Assembly: GCA_947624245.1 (NCBI GenBank)
Contig: CANQJL010000003.1
Location: 62,001 to 126,000, forward strand
DNA length: 64,000 bases
Origin: an uncultured Acetatifactor sp.
GTDB lineage: Bacteria > Bacillota > Clostridia > Lachnospirales > Lachnospiraceae
Direction of reading: 5' to 3'
Both the position numbers and the translations under genes were made by a program. The notes beneath the pieces were generated by a model, which did no database searches, had not been told where the DNA came from, and was given only the letters and a program-made list of their open reading frames with translations. Below, one piece after another: positions 38,173-48,071 of this stretch (its first letter is position 1; each line of letters opens with the position of its first letter).

Positions 38173-39600
38173 TCAGTCTTCCTCTTCATTTTCCGCGGAC
38201 AGGGACAGGGAGAAGAGAAATTCGCTTCCCACGCCCTCCGTACTGATCACGTTGATGTTCTCGCCGTGGCTGTTGATGATTTCCTTCACGATGGACAATC
38301 CCAGACCTGTTCCCTTTTTGTCGCGTCCGCGGGAAAGATCGGATTTGTAGAACCGATCCCAGATCAGTTTCTGATCGTCCTTGGGAATGCCGATTCCCGT
38401 GTCTTTCACTGATACGAACAGCTTGTTCTTTTTTAACGAGGTCTCTATGGTAATCACCGAATCGTGATGGCTGAATTTGATGGCGTTGTCGATCAGATTA
38501 TAGAGGACCTGCTGAATCTTTCCCATGTCGGCGTTCACATACATTTCTTCGCCGGTGAGGATCAGCTCTATGGAAATGTTTTTCTGCCGGCAGGTGCCTT
38601 CAAAAGATGCGGCGGTGCTGCGAATGACGGCGTTGATGTCGAAATCCGAGCGATCCAGCAGCATACCCTTGGTGTTTAGATTGTTCAGGGTCAGCAGGCT
38701 GTTGGTCAGCTTGGTCAGGCGCTGCGTCTCGTTCAGCACGATCTCCAGATATTTCTGGTGCAGCTCGGGCGGGATTGTGCCGTCCAGCATGGCTTCCAGA
38801 TAGCCCCGTATGGAAGTCAGAGGGGAACGGAAGTCGTGGGACACGTTGGCCACGAATTTCTTCTGGTCGTCCTCCGCTCCGGCAATCTGCCTTGCCATAT
38901 AGTTCAGGCAGGCCGCCAGATAGCCGATCTCATCGTCGCTTTCCACCTGAAATTCATAGTGCATGTTTCCGGCGGCGTACTGCTCGGTGGCATGTGTGAT
39001 CTTGCGGAGCGGCACATAGACCATCTCCGTAAAGAAGATCAGAATGATCAGAGAGAGCAGCAGCAGGATTGCCAGAGTAATGTAGGAAATGTTCAGCAGA
39101 CTGTTGCAGGATTCCTGAATATTGCCGATGCCGCAGTGAATGACCACATAGCCCCGCACCTTGTAGTTAAAAGTGATGGGGGCCAGGACGCTCAGCACAT
39201 CGGATTCAAAGCTGTCAAAAAAATTGTCTACGATATAATAAGAGCCGCCGGTGACGGTGGGATCGAAATTCTCGATTATCACCACGTCCTCCACATTTAA
39301 CGGCGTGTTGGTGTCCAGCACCAGACGGCCGGAGGGGTTGATGATGCGGATCGTGGAATCCAGATAAACGGAAAGGGAATCCAGCTGTTCCTTGACCGTT
39401 TCCAGATCGGTCTCGCTCGCGTAAAGCCCGCTGGCGTAATTTCCGGCGATATAGCTGGCTTCTTCATAAAGGCTCTTGGCTTTCTCGCGGATCAGATGGT
39501 CCATCGTCATGTTGGGCACAAAGGTGGTCACGATGATAAAGCTGAAAACGCCGAATATAAAGTAAGCCAGCACAAATTTTAAATAGAGGGTCTTTCTCAT
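38173..39600 (-). CDS. Membrane sensor histidine kinase
   Basis: A 475-residue kinase with two membrane segments (residues ~8-28 and ~170-192) around an extracellular sensor domain of ~140 residues. A HAMP linker follows (VPLRKITHATEQYAAGNMHY). The HisKA box is FVANVSHDFRSPLTSIRGYL, with the histidine near 253. The HATPase domain shows NLIDNAIKFS, DTGIGIPKDD and GTGLGLSIVKEI. It overlaps the response-regulator gene by ATGA, so the two are coupled. The stimulus is unknown. Confidence 0.92.
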   Translation of the reverse strand: MRKTLYLKFVLAYFIFGVFSFIIVTTFVPNMTMDHLIREKAKSLYEEASYIAGNYASGLYASETDLETVKEQLDSLSVYLDSTIRIINPSGRLVLDTNTPLNVEDVVIIENFDPTVTGGSYYIVDNFFDSFESDVLSVLAPITFNYKVRGYVVIHCGIGNIQESCNSLLNISYITLAILLLLSLIILIFFTEMVYVPLRKITHATEQYAAGNMHYEFQVESDDEIGYLAACLNYMARQIAGAEDDQKKFVANVSHDFRSPLTSIRGYLEAMLDGTIPPELHQKYLEIVLNETQRLTKLTNSLLTLNNLNTKGMLLDRSDFDINAVIRSTAASFEGTCRQKNISIELILTGEEMYVNADMGKIQQVLYNLIDNAIKFSHHDSVITIETSLKKNKLFVSVKDTGIGIPKDDQKLIWDRFYKSDLSRGRDKKGTGLGLSIVKEIINSHGENINVISTEGVGSEFLFSLSLSAENEEED

Positions 39601-40301
39601 CAGTTCCTTACCTCAAATTTGTAGCCGATTCCCCAGATCGTACTGATCTTCCAGTTGGCATGATCCTTGATCTTCTCCCTGAGACGCTTGATATGCACGT
39701 CCACGGTGCGGGTGTCGCCCATATACTCGTAGCCCCATATCTGGTCCAGAAGCTGCTCTCTGGTAAAGACATGGTTGGGCGAGGAGGCCAGAAAATATAA
39801 AAGCTCCAGCTCCTTCGGCGGCATATCCACGGTTTCGCCCATATAGACCACGGAATAATTCGTCAGATTAATGGTCAGATCCGTATATTCCACACACTTC
39901 TCGTTGGAGCGCTCCGGAGCCGTCACGGCCGGCTTGGAACGACGCAGCACCGCCTTGACCCGAGCCACCAGCTCCTTGGAGTCGAAGGGCTTTTCGATAT
40001 AGTCGTCGGCGCCAAGCTCCAGCCCCAGGACCTTGTCGAATACCTCGCCCTTGGCCGAGAGCATGATGATGGGGACGGAATAATTTGCCCGCACTTCCCG
40101 ACATACCTGATAGCCGTCCATGCCCGGAAGCATGATGTCCAGCAGGATCAGATTCGGGGAAAAGCTCTCCATCTCGGGCATCACGGATTCGCCGTCATTG
40201 ACGATCGCCGTCTCGTAGCACTCCTTGGTCAGGTAGAGAGAGATCAGCTCCGCGATATTGTTGTCGTCGTCTACGATCAATATTTTTTGTTTGCCAGCCA
40301 T
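39600..40301 (-). CDS. OmpR-family response regulator
   Basis: A 233-residue regulator. The receiver domain has DDD at 11-13, the phosphoacceptor aspartate in LILLDIMLPGMDGYQV near 55, and K in DYIEKPFDSKELV near 104. The C-terminal winged helix reads PPKELELLYFLASSPNHVFT and DTRTVDVHIKRLREKI. It is a DNA-binding partner of the kinase encoded directly downstream. Confidence 0.93.
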   Translation of the reverse strand: MAGKQKILIVDDDNNIAELISLYLTKECYETAIVNDGESVMPEMESFSPNLILLDIMLPGMDGYQVCREVRANYSVPIIMLSAKGEVFDKVLGLELGADDYIEKPFDSKELVARVKAVLRRSKPAVTAPERSNEKCVEYTDLTINLTNYSVVYMGETVDMPPKELELLYFLASSPNHVFTREQLLDQIWGYEYMGDTRTVDVHIKRLREKIKDHANWKISTIWGIGYKFEVRN

Positions 40302-40327
40302 TTGCCACTCCTTTTTGATTTAATTTG

Positions 40328-42703
40328 TCACTGAAAGGTAACGATTGTGACGCCTGCGTCGCCTTCTCCGTATTCGCCCAGCCGGAATTCCTTCACATAC
40401 TTCAATCGTCTCAGGTGGTTCTGTACGGCATTTCGCAGGGCGCCGGTGCCCTTGCCGTGTACGACGCGCACGCTGGGCAGGTGCGCGAGGTAGGCGTCGT
40501 CCAGATATTTATCCAACAGGGGCAGCGCTTCGTCCACCGTCTTTCCCAGAAGATTGATCTCCGGAGATACGGAGAGGTTCTTGGACATTTTCAGCTTTCC
40601 TGTGCCGGAAGAAGACGTCCTTGGAATGGTGATATCGTTCTCCTGTGCATAGACGAGGTCTTTGACGTTGGTCTGGGTCCGAATGATGCCGCACTGCACG
40701 AACAGTCCGCCTTTTGCGTCCGGCAGCGAGCTGACGGTGCCCGTAAGCCCCATGGAAACGATCCTTACCCTGTCGCCCTTTTTCAGTTTTTTGGGATCCA
40801 CGGTCTGCTGCGGGGAGGGCTTTTGACCGTTTTGGGACAGGCGCTTGTTCTTTTCGTCGATCTGGTTCCGAATTTTCTTGCGCTTTTCTTCCAGCTCCCG
40901 AATGTCCGATCCGGCGCCGGCCTTATGGAAGTCCCGAATGGTCTCGTCGGCGATCTCCTTGGCTTCCTGAAGAATTTCCTTTGCCTTTTCGTTGGCCTCC
41001 CGCAGAATCCTCTCCCTCGCCTGATCGATCTTCTCGTTCTTATGCTTTAACTGCTCCTGCAGCGTGCGGATATGTTCCTTGTACGCCGCGATCTCCTTCT
41101 GCTCCTGCTCGATGGTGATGCGGCTGTGTTCTAAGTCTGCGATCACGTCCTCAAAGCTTTTCTCCTCCTTGCCGATCTGGGCTTTGGCGGCCTCGATAAT
41201 GTGATCCGGCAGGCCCAGCTTGGAGGAAATGGCAAAGGCGTTGCTCTTTCCGGGGATTCCGATGAGCAGCCGGTAGGTGGGCTGAAGCGTCTCCACATTA
41301 AATTCGCAGCTGGCGTTCTCCACAAAATCGGTGGAGAGGGCGTAGACCTTCAGCTCGCTGTAGTGGGTAGTGGCCATGGTGCGTATGCCTCTGTGGTGAA
41401 GAAAATCCAAAATGGAAATGGCAAGCGCGGCGCCCTCCGTGGGATCCGTTCCCGCCCCCAGCTCATCGAAAAGACATAAGGAATCCTCATCGGCGTGCTT
41501 TAAGATATGCACGATGCTTTTCATGTGCGAGGAAAAGGTGGACAGGCTCTGTTCTATGCTCTGCTCGTCGCCGATGTCGGCGTAGATATTCTGAAATACG
41601 GACAGCTCCGACCGGTCCATGGCCGGTATATGCAGTCCCGCCTGTCCCATGAGGGTGAGCAGTCCCACCGTCTTCAGGGAGACCGTCTTGCCGCCGGTAT
41701 TCGGTCCCGTGACGATCAGCAGATCGAAATCCTTTCCCAGAGAGATATCGATAGGTACCGCCTTCTTTTTATCCAGAAGCGGGTGGCGGCCCTTGCGGAT
41801 ATTAAGGGATCGGGACTCGTTGAAGATCGGCTCCGTGGCGTTCTGCTCCATGGCAAGCTCCGCCTTGGCAAAAATGAAATCCAAAGCGGTCATGATCTTC
41901 TGATTCGTTTTCAACTCCTGTGTGTGTTCCGCGGCCTGAGCGCTGAGTGACGCCAGGACGGCAAGGATCTCCTCCTGCTCCTGCAGCTCCAGCTCCTTTA
42001 GCTGGTTGTTCAGGCTGACCACCGCGGCGGGTTCGATAAAATAGGTGGAACCGGTGGCGGACTGATCGTGGATCATGCCGTTTACCTGTGCCTTGTACTC
42101 CGCTTTCACGGGAATACAGTAGCGATTGTTCCGCATGGTGATTACGGTGTCCTGCAGATAAGCGCTGTAAGACCCGTTCAGCATGGAGGTGAGCTGGGAG
42201 TGGATCTTATCGTTGGTCTGCATTTTGGAGCGGCGTATACTTTTTAATTTGGGGCTGGCGTCATCGGCGATCTCTTCCTCGGAGAGGATACAGCGGTTTA
42301 TCTCGTCGGCAAGCTGCTTTAAGGGCGCAAGCTGCCGGAAGTATTCGTCCAGACAGTCATCAGGCGTCTGTTCGTTGTCCTTCTTTCCGTAAGCCTTGAC
42401 ACGGCCCACATTGTCCGACATCGCCGCGATCTTCAACAGCTCCGGAGCGGACAGAGCGCTGCCTATCTCAAGAGATCTCACGGAAAATCCCAAGTCTCGG
42501 TTGTTGCCGAAGGAAATACTGCCGGAGCGAAAGAGACGGCCAAGCGCCGCGGCGGTCTGTGCCTGATCGCTGCGGATTTTGGACAGATCCGTAGAGGGAA
42601 TCAGATTGCGGCACAGTTCTTTGCCGGGCTCGGAGTTGGCCTTCTGCGTCAGCATCTGTATGATCTTGTTATATTCAAGGGTAGTCAGTACCTTTTGCTC
42701 CAT
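40328..42703 (-). CDS. mutS2: Endonuclease MutS2
   Basis: A 791-residue MutS2. The ATPase core shows Walker A TGPNTGGKTVSLKTVGLLTL near 335, DIGDEQSIEQSLSTFSSHMK near 385, and Walker B LFDELGAGTDPTEGAALAIS near 415. A long coiled coil (~520-640) follows, then a KOW-like patch (LKKGDRVRIVSMGLTGTVSS) and the C-terminal Smr domain (PSVRVVHGKGTGALRNAVQN). MutS2 limits recombination and in Bacillus splits collided ribosomes. The N-terminal mismatch-binding domain of MutS is absent, as expected. Confidence 0.95.
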   Translation of the reverse strand: MEQKVLTTLEYNKIIQMLTQKANSEPGKELCRNLIPSTDLSKIRSDQAQTAAALGRLFRSGSISFGNNRDLGFSVRSLEIGSALSAPELLKIAAMSDNVGRVKAYGKKDNEQTPDDCLDEYFRQLAPLKQLADEINRCILSEEEIADDASPKLKSIRRSKMQTNDKIHSQLTSMLNGSYSAYLQDTVITMRNNRYCIPVKAEYKAQVNGMIHDQSATGSTYFIEPAAVVSLNNQLKELELQEQEEILAVLASLSAQAAEHTQELKTNQKIMTALDFIFAKAELAMEQNATEPIFNESRSLNIRKGRHPLLDKKKAVPIDISLGKDFDLLIVTGPNTGGKTVSLKTVGLLTLMGQAGLHIPAMDRSELSVFQNIYADIGDEQSIEQSLSTFSSHMKSIVHILKHADEDSLCLFDELGAGTDPTEGAALAISILDFLHHRGIRTMATTHYSELKVYALSTDFVENASCEFNVETLQPTYRLLIGIPGKSNAFAISSKLGLPDHIIEAAKAQIGKEEKSFEDVIADLEHSRITIEQEQKEIAAYKEHIRTLQEQLKHKNEKIDQARERILREANEKAKEILQEAKEIADETIRDFHKAGAGSDIRELEEKRKKIRNQIDEKNKRLSQNGQKPSPQQTVDPKKLKKGDRVRIVSMGLTGTVSSLPDAKGGLFVQCGIIRTQTNVKDLVYAQENDITIPRTSSSGTGKLKMSKNLSVSPEINLLGKTVDEALPLLDKYLDDAYLAHLPSVRVVHGKGTGALRNAVQNHLRRLKYVKEFRLGEYGEGDAGVTIVTFQ

Positions 42704-42816
42704 GAATTCTCCCGCTTATTTTTCTGAGATTGCCTTTCCTGAAAAGTATACCATGTTTTTAAAAAATACGCGAGTATATTGCAAGTTTTTTGAAATTTTG
42801 AGATAGATACACATGC

Positions 42817-42845
42817 TTTACTTTTGTCCAAGGATTCGCTATACT
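42817..42845 (+). promoter_or_regulatory. Promoter of the HtrA-like operon
   Basis: TTTACT (42817-42822), 17-base spacer, TATACT (42840-42845). It lies in the divergent gap between mutS2 and the gene starting at 42892, 46 bases before that ATG. Confidence 0.6.
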
Positions 42846-42891
42846 TTAAAAAGCGGAACTGACAAGTCGTTTTGTCCGGAAAGGAGCATTC

Positions 42892-44256
42892 ATGCCTGAC
42901 AAGGAACAGCACGATCAAAATGATTTTATGGTGGAAAAGATAAAAGTCCGCCCCATCAACAGGAAAAAACTGATTCGGCGGACGATCATTACCGCTGCCA
43001 TGGCGGTGATCTTCGGACTGGTGGCATGTTTTACCTTTCTGGTGCTGGAGCCTGTGATCAGCAACTGGCTTTATCCGGCGGAGGAAGAACCGCAGATGGT
43101 GATCTTTCCGGAGGATCAGGAGGAGATGTCTCCGGAGGATATGCTGGCGGAAAATCTTCCTCAGGAGAATCCCGTTCCCTCGGCAGGTCCCGCGGAAGGA
43201 ACGCCGGACGACGAGCAGCTCCGGCAGCTCTTGGACGGATTGTCTCTGAACAGCGGCAATTATGCACAGCTTTATGCGTCGCTGTACGATTTGATCTATA
43301 AAGGGAACGGCGAAACGCCTGCCCTCAGTCAGTATATGGTCACTGTTCGCGGTATCTCCTCCAATATCGACTGGTTCGACGACATTCAGGAGAGCAGCAA
43401 TCAGGCGTCCGGCGTGATCGTGGCTGACAACGGCAGGGAGTTTTTGATCCTGGTAGAGTATACCGCTCTGCAGAAGGCGGAAAGTCTGGTACTGGATCTC
43501 GGCGACGGCTACTCCACGGTCGAGGCGCGGTTGAAGGGGCTGGATCCGGAGACGAATCTGGCAATCGCAGCCGTCAGCCGCAGCGATATCCCCGAACAGC
43601 TCATGGGAACGGACGGCCTTGCAGTGGCGCCTATGGGGTCTTCCGTGGGCGACCAGCTTGCGGGAACCCCTGTGATCGCGATGGGAAGTCCCATGGGCGT
43701 CGGCGATTCCATCGGCTATGGAATCATTACGTCTACAGGGCTGCAGCTCTCCTCACCGGACAGAACCTACAAGCTGCTTCTGACGGATATTTCCGGCAGC
43801 AAAAATGCGGAGGGCGTGCTCTTTAATCTGCAGGGTCAGGTGGTAGGCGTTATCACCGGCAACAAGACGGACGGCGACATGGAGAATCTGATCAATGCCT
43901 ACGGGATCACGGAGATAAAGCGGATCATAGAAAAGCTGTCCAATGAAAGCGCCTTTGCCTATCTCGGCATCAGCGGCGTAGATGTGACAAGTGATGTCCA
44001 CAGGGATTTGGGGGTTCCCTACGGAGCGTATGTGACGAAGCTGGAAATGGACTCTCCGGCCATGTTGGCGGGAGTTCAGGTGGGCGATGTGATCACGGCC
44101 ATGGACGACAGCGCCCTGCAGTCCTTCAGTGCTTACTCTACCGCACTGATGCAGAAGGAGCCGGGCCAGACCGTAAAGCTGACGGTGATGCGGCAGGCGC
44201 AGGAAGATTACAGGGAGATGAGCTTTTTCATCGAACTGGGAGAACGGACGGATTAG
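42892..44256 (+). CDS. Membrane-anchored HtrA-like protein with PDZ domain and lost catalytic triad
   Basis: A 454-residue protein: cytoplasmic N-terminus, one membrane segment (IITAAMAVIFGLVACFTFLV, ~36-56), an acidic/proline-rich linker, a trypsin-like beta-barrel region (~160-345) and a C-terminal PDZ domain (~355-450; AYLGISGVDVTSDVHRDLGV, GVQVGDVITAMDDSALQ). Fold landmarks of DegP/HtrA are kept, but the histidine position (normally TNxHV) reads LVEYTAL, the aspartate (TDLAV) reads TNLAI, and the serine loop (GNSGGPL) reads GSKNAEGVLF. It is therefore predicted to be a non-proteolytic scaffold or sensor. AAAGGAG precedes the ATG. yhaM, fprA and rlmD follow on the same strand. Confidence 0.85.
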   Translation: MPDKEQHDQNDFMVEKIKVRPINRKKLIRRTIITAAMAVIFGLVACFTFLVLEPVISNWLYPAEEEPQMVIFPEDQEEMSPEDMLAENLPQENPVPSAGPAEGTPDDEQLRQLLDGLSLNSGNYAQLYASLYDLIYKGNGETPALSQYMVTVRGISSNIDWFDDIQESSNQASGVIVADNGREFLILVEYTALQKAESLVLDLGDGYSTVEARLKGLDPETNLAIAAVSRSDIPEQLMGTDGLAVAPMGSSVGDQLAGTPVIAMGSPMGVGDSIGYGIITSTGLQLSSPDRTYKLLLTDISGSKNAEGVLFNLQGQVVGVITGNKTDGDMENLINAYGITEIKRIIEKLSNESAFAYLGISGVDVTSDVHRDLGVPYGAYVTKLEMDSPAMLAGVQVGDVITAMDDSALQSFSAYSTALMQKEPGQTVKLTVMRQAQEDYREMSFFIELGERTD

Positions 44257-44307
44257 AGAAGCGACGAAACAGGAGACGGGCCGATCAAGGCGGAATGAGA
44301 GGAAACG

Positions 44308-45261
44308 ATGAGGTATATCAAGGATTTCAAGGAAGGCGACAGGGTCTGCGACATTTACCTGTGCAAGCACAGGCAGGCGGCCGTGACGAAGAACGGCAAG
44401 CCCTATGAGAATGTGATCCTGCAGGACAAGACGGGAACCATTGATGCAAAGATCTGGGAGCCCAACAATCCCGGCATCGAAGATTACGATGCGTTGGATT
44501 ACATAGAGGTGCACGGGGACGTCAACAATTTTCAGGGGGCTTTGCAGGTCAGCGTGAAGCGGCTCCGAGTGTGTAAAGAGGGGGAGTATAATCCCGCGGA
44601 ATATCTGCCGGTCAGCTCAAAGGACATAGGCGGCATGTACAAGGAGCTGCTTGCGCTGATCGACAGTATTCAAAATCCATGGCTGAAGCGGCTTCTGGAA
44701 GCCTTTTTTGTAAATGATGAAACCTTTGCGAAGGCTTTCCGCACCTCCTCCGCGGCAAAAATGGTCCACCACGGATTTGTAGGCGGCCTGCTGGAGCATA
44801 CTTTAAGCGTGACGAAGCTGTGCGATTACTATTGCAGCGCCTATCCCGTTTTAAAGAGAGACCTGCTGCTTGCGGCGGCCATGTTCCATGACATCGGGAA
44901 AACAAAAGAGATTTCCGCCTTCCCCGAAAATGATTACACGGACGAGGGGCAGCTCTTGGGACACATCGTGATAGGCTCCCAGATGGTGGCACAGCGGGCG
45001 TCGGAGATCGAGGGCTTTCCCCACGAGCTGCTGACGCAGGTGCAGCACTGTATTCTGGCGCATCACGGAAAGTATGAGTTCGGATCGCCGAAAATCCCTG
45101 CGCTGATCGAGGCGCTGGCATTAAATTATGCCGACGATACGGACGCAAAACTGGAGACCTTTAAAGAAATTCTGGACAACAACAGCGACAAGTCGGGCTG
45201 GCTGGGATACAACCGATTGTTCGAGTCAAATTTAAGAGCCAGCAGAATGGAGGAAGTATGA
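44308..45261 (+). CDS. yhaM: 3'-5' exoribonuclease of the YhaM family
   Basis: A 317-residue protein with an N-terminal OB-fold (residues ~15-95; NVILQDKTGTIDAKIWEPNN) and an HD hydrolase domain. The HD motifs are HHGFVGGLLEHTLSV near 152, MFHDIGKTKE near 193, LGHI near 216 and LAHHGKYEFGSPKIP near 250. YhaM trims short 3' single-stranded ends of RNA (and DNA) with metal ions. The stop overlaps the start of fprA by ATGA. Confidence 0.92.
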   Translation: MRYIKDFKEGDRVCDIYLCKHRQAAVTKNGKPYENVILQDKTGTIDAKIWEPNNPGIEDYDALDYIEVHGDVNNFQGALQVSVKRLRVCKEGEYNPAEYLPVSSKDIGGMYKELLALIDSIQNPWLKRLLEAFFVNDETFAKAFRTSSAAKMVHHGFVGGLLEHTLSVTKLCDYYCSAYPVLKRDLLLAAAMFHDIGKTKEISAFPENDYTDEGQLLGHIVIGSQMVAQRASEIEGFPHELLTQVQHCILAHHGKYEFGSPKIPALIEALALNYADDTDAKLETFKEILDNNSDKSGWLGYNRLFESNLRASRMEEV

Positions 45262-46406
45262 AGATAACGGAAGATATTTTGTATGTGGGCGTGAACGATC
45301 ACCAGGTGGATCTGTTCGAGGGACAGTATACGGTGCCGAACGGTATGGCGTACAATTCCTATGTGATCCTAGACGAGAGCGTGGCGGTGATGGATACCGT
45401 GGACGTGCATTTCGGGCAGCAGTGGCTGGCCAATGTGGAGGAGGCGCTGCAGGGCCGCAAGCCCGATTACCTGATCGTTCAGCATATGGAGCCGGATCAC
45501 TCCGCCAACATTCCCGCCTTTCTGGAGAAATATCCCGATACAAAGGTAGTGGCCACCGCAAAGGCATTTGACATGATGAGACAGTTCTTCTGCCTGGAGC
45601 TGGGCGATAGGCAGACAGTGGCCGCAAACGGCGGCACCTTAAGTCTGGGAAAGCACACTCTGCACTTCGTCTATGCGCCTATGGTACACTGGCCCGAGGT
45701 GATGATGACCTATGACGCCGCGGACAAGGTGCTTTTCTCCGCGGACGGGTTCGGCAAGTTCGGCGCGCTGGACGTGGAGGAGGAATGGGCCTGCGAGGCG
45801 AGACGCTATTATTTCGGAATCGTAGGAAAATACGGTATGCAGGTGCAGAATGTGCTGAAGAAGGCAAAGGAGCTGGACATCGAGATCATCTGTCCCCTGC
45901 ACGGTCCCGTGCTGAAGGAGGATCTTAGCTTCTATCTGAATCTTTATGACATCTGGTCTTCCTACGGCGTGGAGACAGAGGGCGTGACCATCGCCTACGC
46001 TTCCATCTACGGCCACACAGGGGAGGCGGCTCTCTATCTGGACAAGGCGCTTCAGGAGAAGGGCGTGAAGACGGCAGTACACGATCTGGCCCGAACGGAT
46101 ATGGCCGAGGCTGTGGAAGACGCCTTCCGTTACGGAAAGCTGGTGCTGGCCTGCAATACCTACAACGCGGACATCAATCCCTTTATGCACGATTTTATCA
46201 GCAGACTGCTGGAGCGGGGCTATCAGAAACGCACCATCGCTCTGATCGAGAACGGCTCCTGGGCGCCTGTGGCGGCAAAGAAAATGAGGGCGCTGTTTGA
46301 GACGAGCAAGGAGATCACTTTTGCCGAAAATACAGTGACGATTCTCTCCGCCATGAAACCGGAGAACAGGGAGCAGCTTGACAGGCTGGCGGAAGAGCTG
46401 GCATAG
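45258..46406 (+). CDS. FprA-type flavodiiron protein
   Basis: A 382-residue A-type flavoprotein that reduces oxygen to water (and often nitric oxide) in anaerobes. The N-terminal diiron metallo-beta-lactamase domain has HMEPDHS near residue 76, MVHWPEVMMTY near 140, SADGFGKFG near 161 and CPLHGPVL near 220. The C-terminal flavodoxin domain has YASIYGHTGEAALYL near 250 and LIENGSWAPVAAKKM near 335. The usual rubredoxin fusion is absent. It protects against oxidative stress in the cytoplasm. Confidence 0.93.
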   Translation: MKITEDILYVGVNDHQVDLFEGQYTVPNGMAYNSYVILDESVAVMDTVDVHFGQQWLANVEEALQGRKPDYLIVQHMEPDHSANIPAFLEKYPDTKVVATAKAFDMMRQFFCLELGDRQTVAANGGTLSLGKHTLHFVYAPMVHWPEVMMTYDAADKVLFSADGFGKFGALDVEEEWACEARRYYFGIVGKYGMQVQNVLKKAKELDIEIICPLHGPVLKEDLSFYLNLYDIWSSYGVETEGVTIAYASIYGHTGEAALYLDKALQEKGVKTAVHDLARTDMAEAVEDAFRYGKLVLACNTYNADINPFMHDFISRLLERGYQKRTIALIENGSWAPVAAKKMRALFETSKEITFAENTVTILSAMKPENREQLDRLAEELA

Positions 46407-46468
46407 AGAGCGACGGCAAAAAGATGTCTCCACAGGGCGGGAGAAGTCTGCACAGAAGGAACGGAACC

Positions 46469-48040
46469 ATGAATTTTCAGAAGAACGACACGGTCACGGT
46501 GACGATAGAAGACATGGGAAGCGACGGCCAGGGCATCGGCAGAGCGGACGGCTTTACGCTGTTCGTGAAGGACGCCGTGGTCGGGGATACCGTGGAGGCC
46601 CGAATCGTCAAGAATAAGAAAACATACGCATATGCGCGGACAGAGAAGGTGGTCACACCTTCTCCTTTTCGTGTGGAACCGAAATGCCCCTGTCACAGAC
46701 AGTGCGGTGGCTGCCAGCTCCAGGCGCTGTCTTATGAAAAGCAGCTGGAATTCAAGCAGGACAAGATCCGGAATAACCTGATCCGCATCGGCGGGTTCTC
46801 TCCGAAGGACATAGACCGGTGCATGGAACCGATCGTGGGTACAGAGCAGCCCTTCCGCTACCGCAATAAGGCCCAATATCCGGTGGGAACGGATCGGGAC
46901 GGGAACGTGATTGCCGGTTTTTATGCGGGCAGGACGCACTCCATCGTGGCGAACACGGACTGTCTTCTGGGGGTGGAGGAGAACAGAGAGATTCTGGAGA
47001 TCATTCTGGAGCATATGCGCAAGAACCATATCAGCGCCTACGACGAGGCCACCGGCGAGGGACTGGTGCGGCATGTTTTGATCCGCAAGGGCTTTACCAG
47101 CGGCGAGATCATGGTGTGTCTGGTGCTGAACAAGAAAATGACAGATGTGTCACCTCAAGAGGCCGGAAGGCGGAAGGAAGGGGACAAAAATAGTCCGTGC
47201 ACCTATAGTTCAAGCGCTCTTGAATGGATCGCCGGTCAGGAAGAATTGCTGCGCAGGCTGAGCCAGGTCAAAGGAATGACAAGCGTGTCGGTTAATTGCA
47301 ACACCGAGCGGACCAATGTTATCTTGGGGAGGGAAGTCGTCACCATATGGGGAAGCCCCGCTATCACAGACACTATTCATGTGCGGGATATGAACCGGCC
47401 GGATTTTCCCATTACCGGCAGAGAGCTTTCCTTTTCCATCTCGCCTCTCTCCTTTTATCAGGTGAATCCCATCCAGACGGAGAAGCTCTACAGTCTGGCG
47501 CTTGCCTATGCGGGACTTACCGGACGGGAGACGGTATGGGACCTCTACTGCGGGATCGGAACGATTTCCCTTTTTCTGGCGGGAAGCGCAAAGAAGGTCT
47601 GCGGCGTGGAGATCGTGCCCCAGGCCATAGAGGACGCCCGTGAAAATGCCCAGCGAAACGGTATCGCCAACGCGGAGTTCTTTGTGGGAAAGGCGGAGGA
47701 AGTGCTGCCTGCGTTCTATGCAGATGCTGCAGGCAGGGAGGATACAGATGCAATCGGTTCCGGTCTTCTGAGTCCGGCAAGCGATTCCGCCGATATGCTG
47801 CACCCTGATGTAATCGTAGTGGATCCGCCCCGCAAGGGCTGCGACGAGGCCTGCCTCGCCGCCATGCTGCAGATGCGGCCGCAGCGGATCGTGTATGTGA
47901 GCTGTGATTCCGCCACCCTTGCCAGAGATCTGAAGGTGCTGTGCGAGGGCGGACAGTACCGGATCGAGAGGCTGCGCGGCGTGGACATGTTTTCGCAGGG
48001 GGTGCATGTGGAAACGGCTGTGCTGCTTGTCCGAACTTAA
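46469..48040 (+). CDS. rlmD: 23S rRNA (uracil-C5) methyltransferase, RlmD/TrmA family
   Basis: A 523-residue methyltransferase. An N-terminal TRAM domain (DTVTVTIEDMGSDGQGIGRA) is followed by the iron-sulfur cysteines CPCHRQCGGC near 71-80. The catalytic domain shows FYQVNPIQTEKLY, DLYCGIGTISLFLA (SAM site), DPPRKGCDEACL and VSCDSATLARDLKVL, where the cysteine is the nucleophile. It is longer than the usual ~450 residues because of two low-complexity linkers, at ~229-250 (SPQEAGRRKEGDKNSPC) and ~415-445. The start at 46469 has an AAGGAACGG site. The paralogue it most resembles (RlmD or RlmCD) is not certain. Confidence 0.88.
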   Translation: MNFQKNDTVTVTIEDMGSDGQGIGRADGFTLFVKDAVVGDTVEARIVKNKKTYAYARTEKVVTPSPFRVEPKCPCHRQCGGCQLQALSYEKQLEFKQDKIRNNLIRIGGFSPKDIDRCMEPIVGTEQPFRYRNKAQYPVGTDRDGNVIAGFYAGRTHSIVANTDCLLGVEENREILEIILEHMRKNHISAYDEATGEGLVRHVLIRKGFTSGEIMVCLVLNKKMTDVSPQEAGRRKEGDKNSPCTYSSSALEWIAGQEELLRRLSQVKGMTSVSVNCNTERTNVILGREVVTIWGSPAITDTIHVRDMNRPDFPITGRELSFSISPLSFYQVNPIQTEKLYSLALAYAGLTGRETVWDLYCGIGTISLFLAGSAKKVCGVEIVPQAIEDARENAQRNGIANAEFFVGKAEEVLPAFYADAAGREDTDAIGSGLLSPASDSADMLHPDVIVVDPPRKGCDEACLAAMLQMRPQRIVYVSCDSATLARDLKVLCEGGQYRIERLRGVDMFSQGVHVETAVLLVRT

Positions 48041-48071
48041 TGTCGAGAAGCATATTAAAGTGGAATTGACA

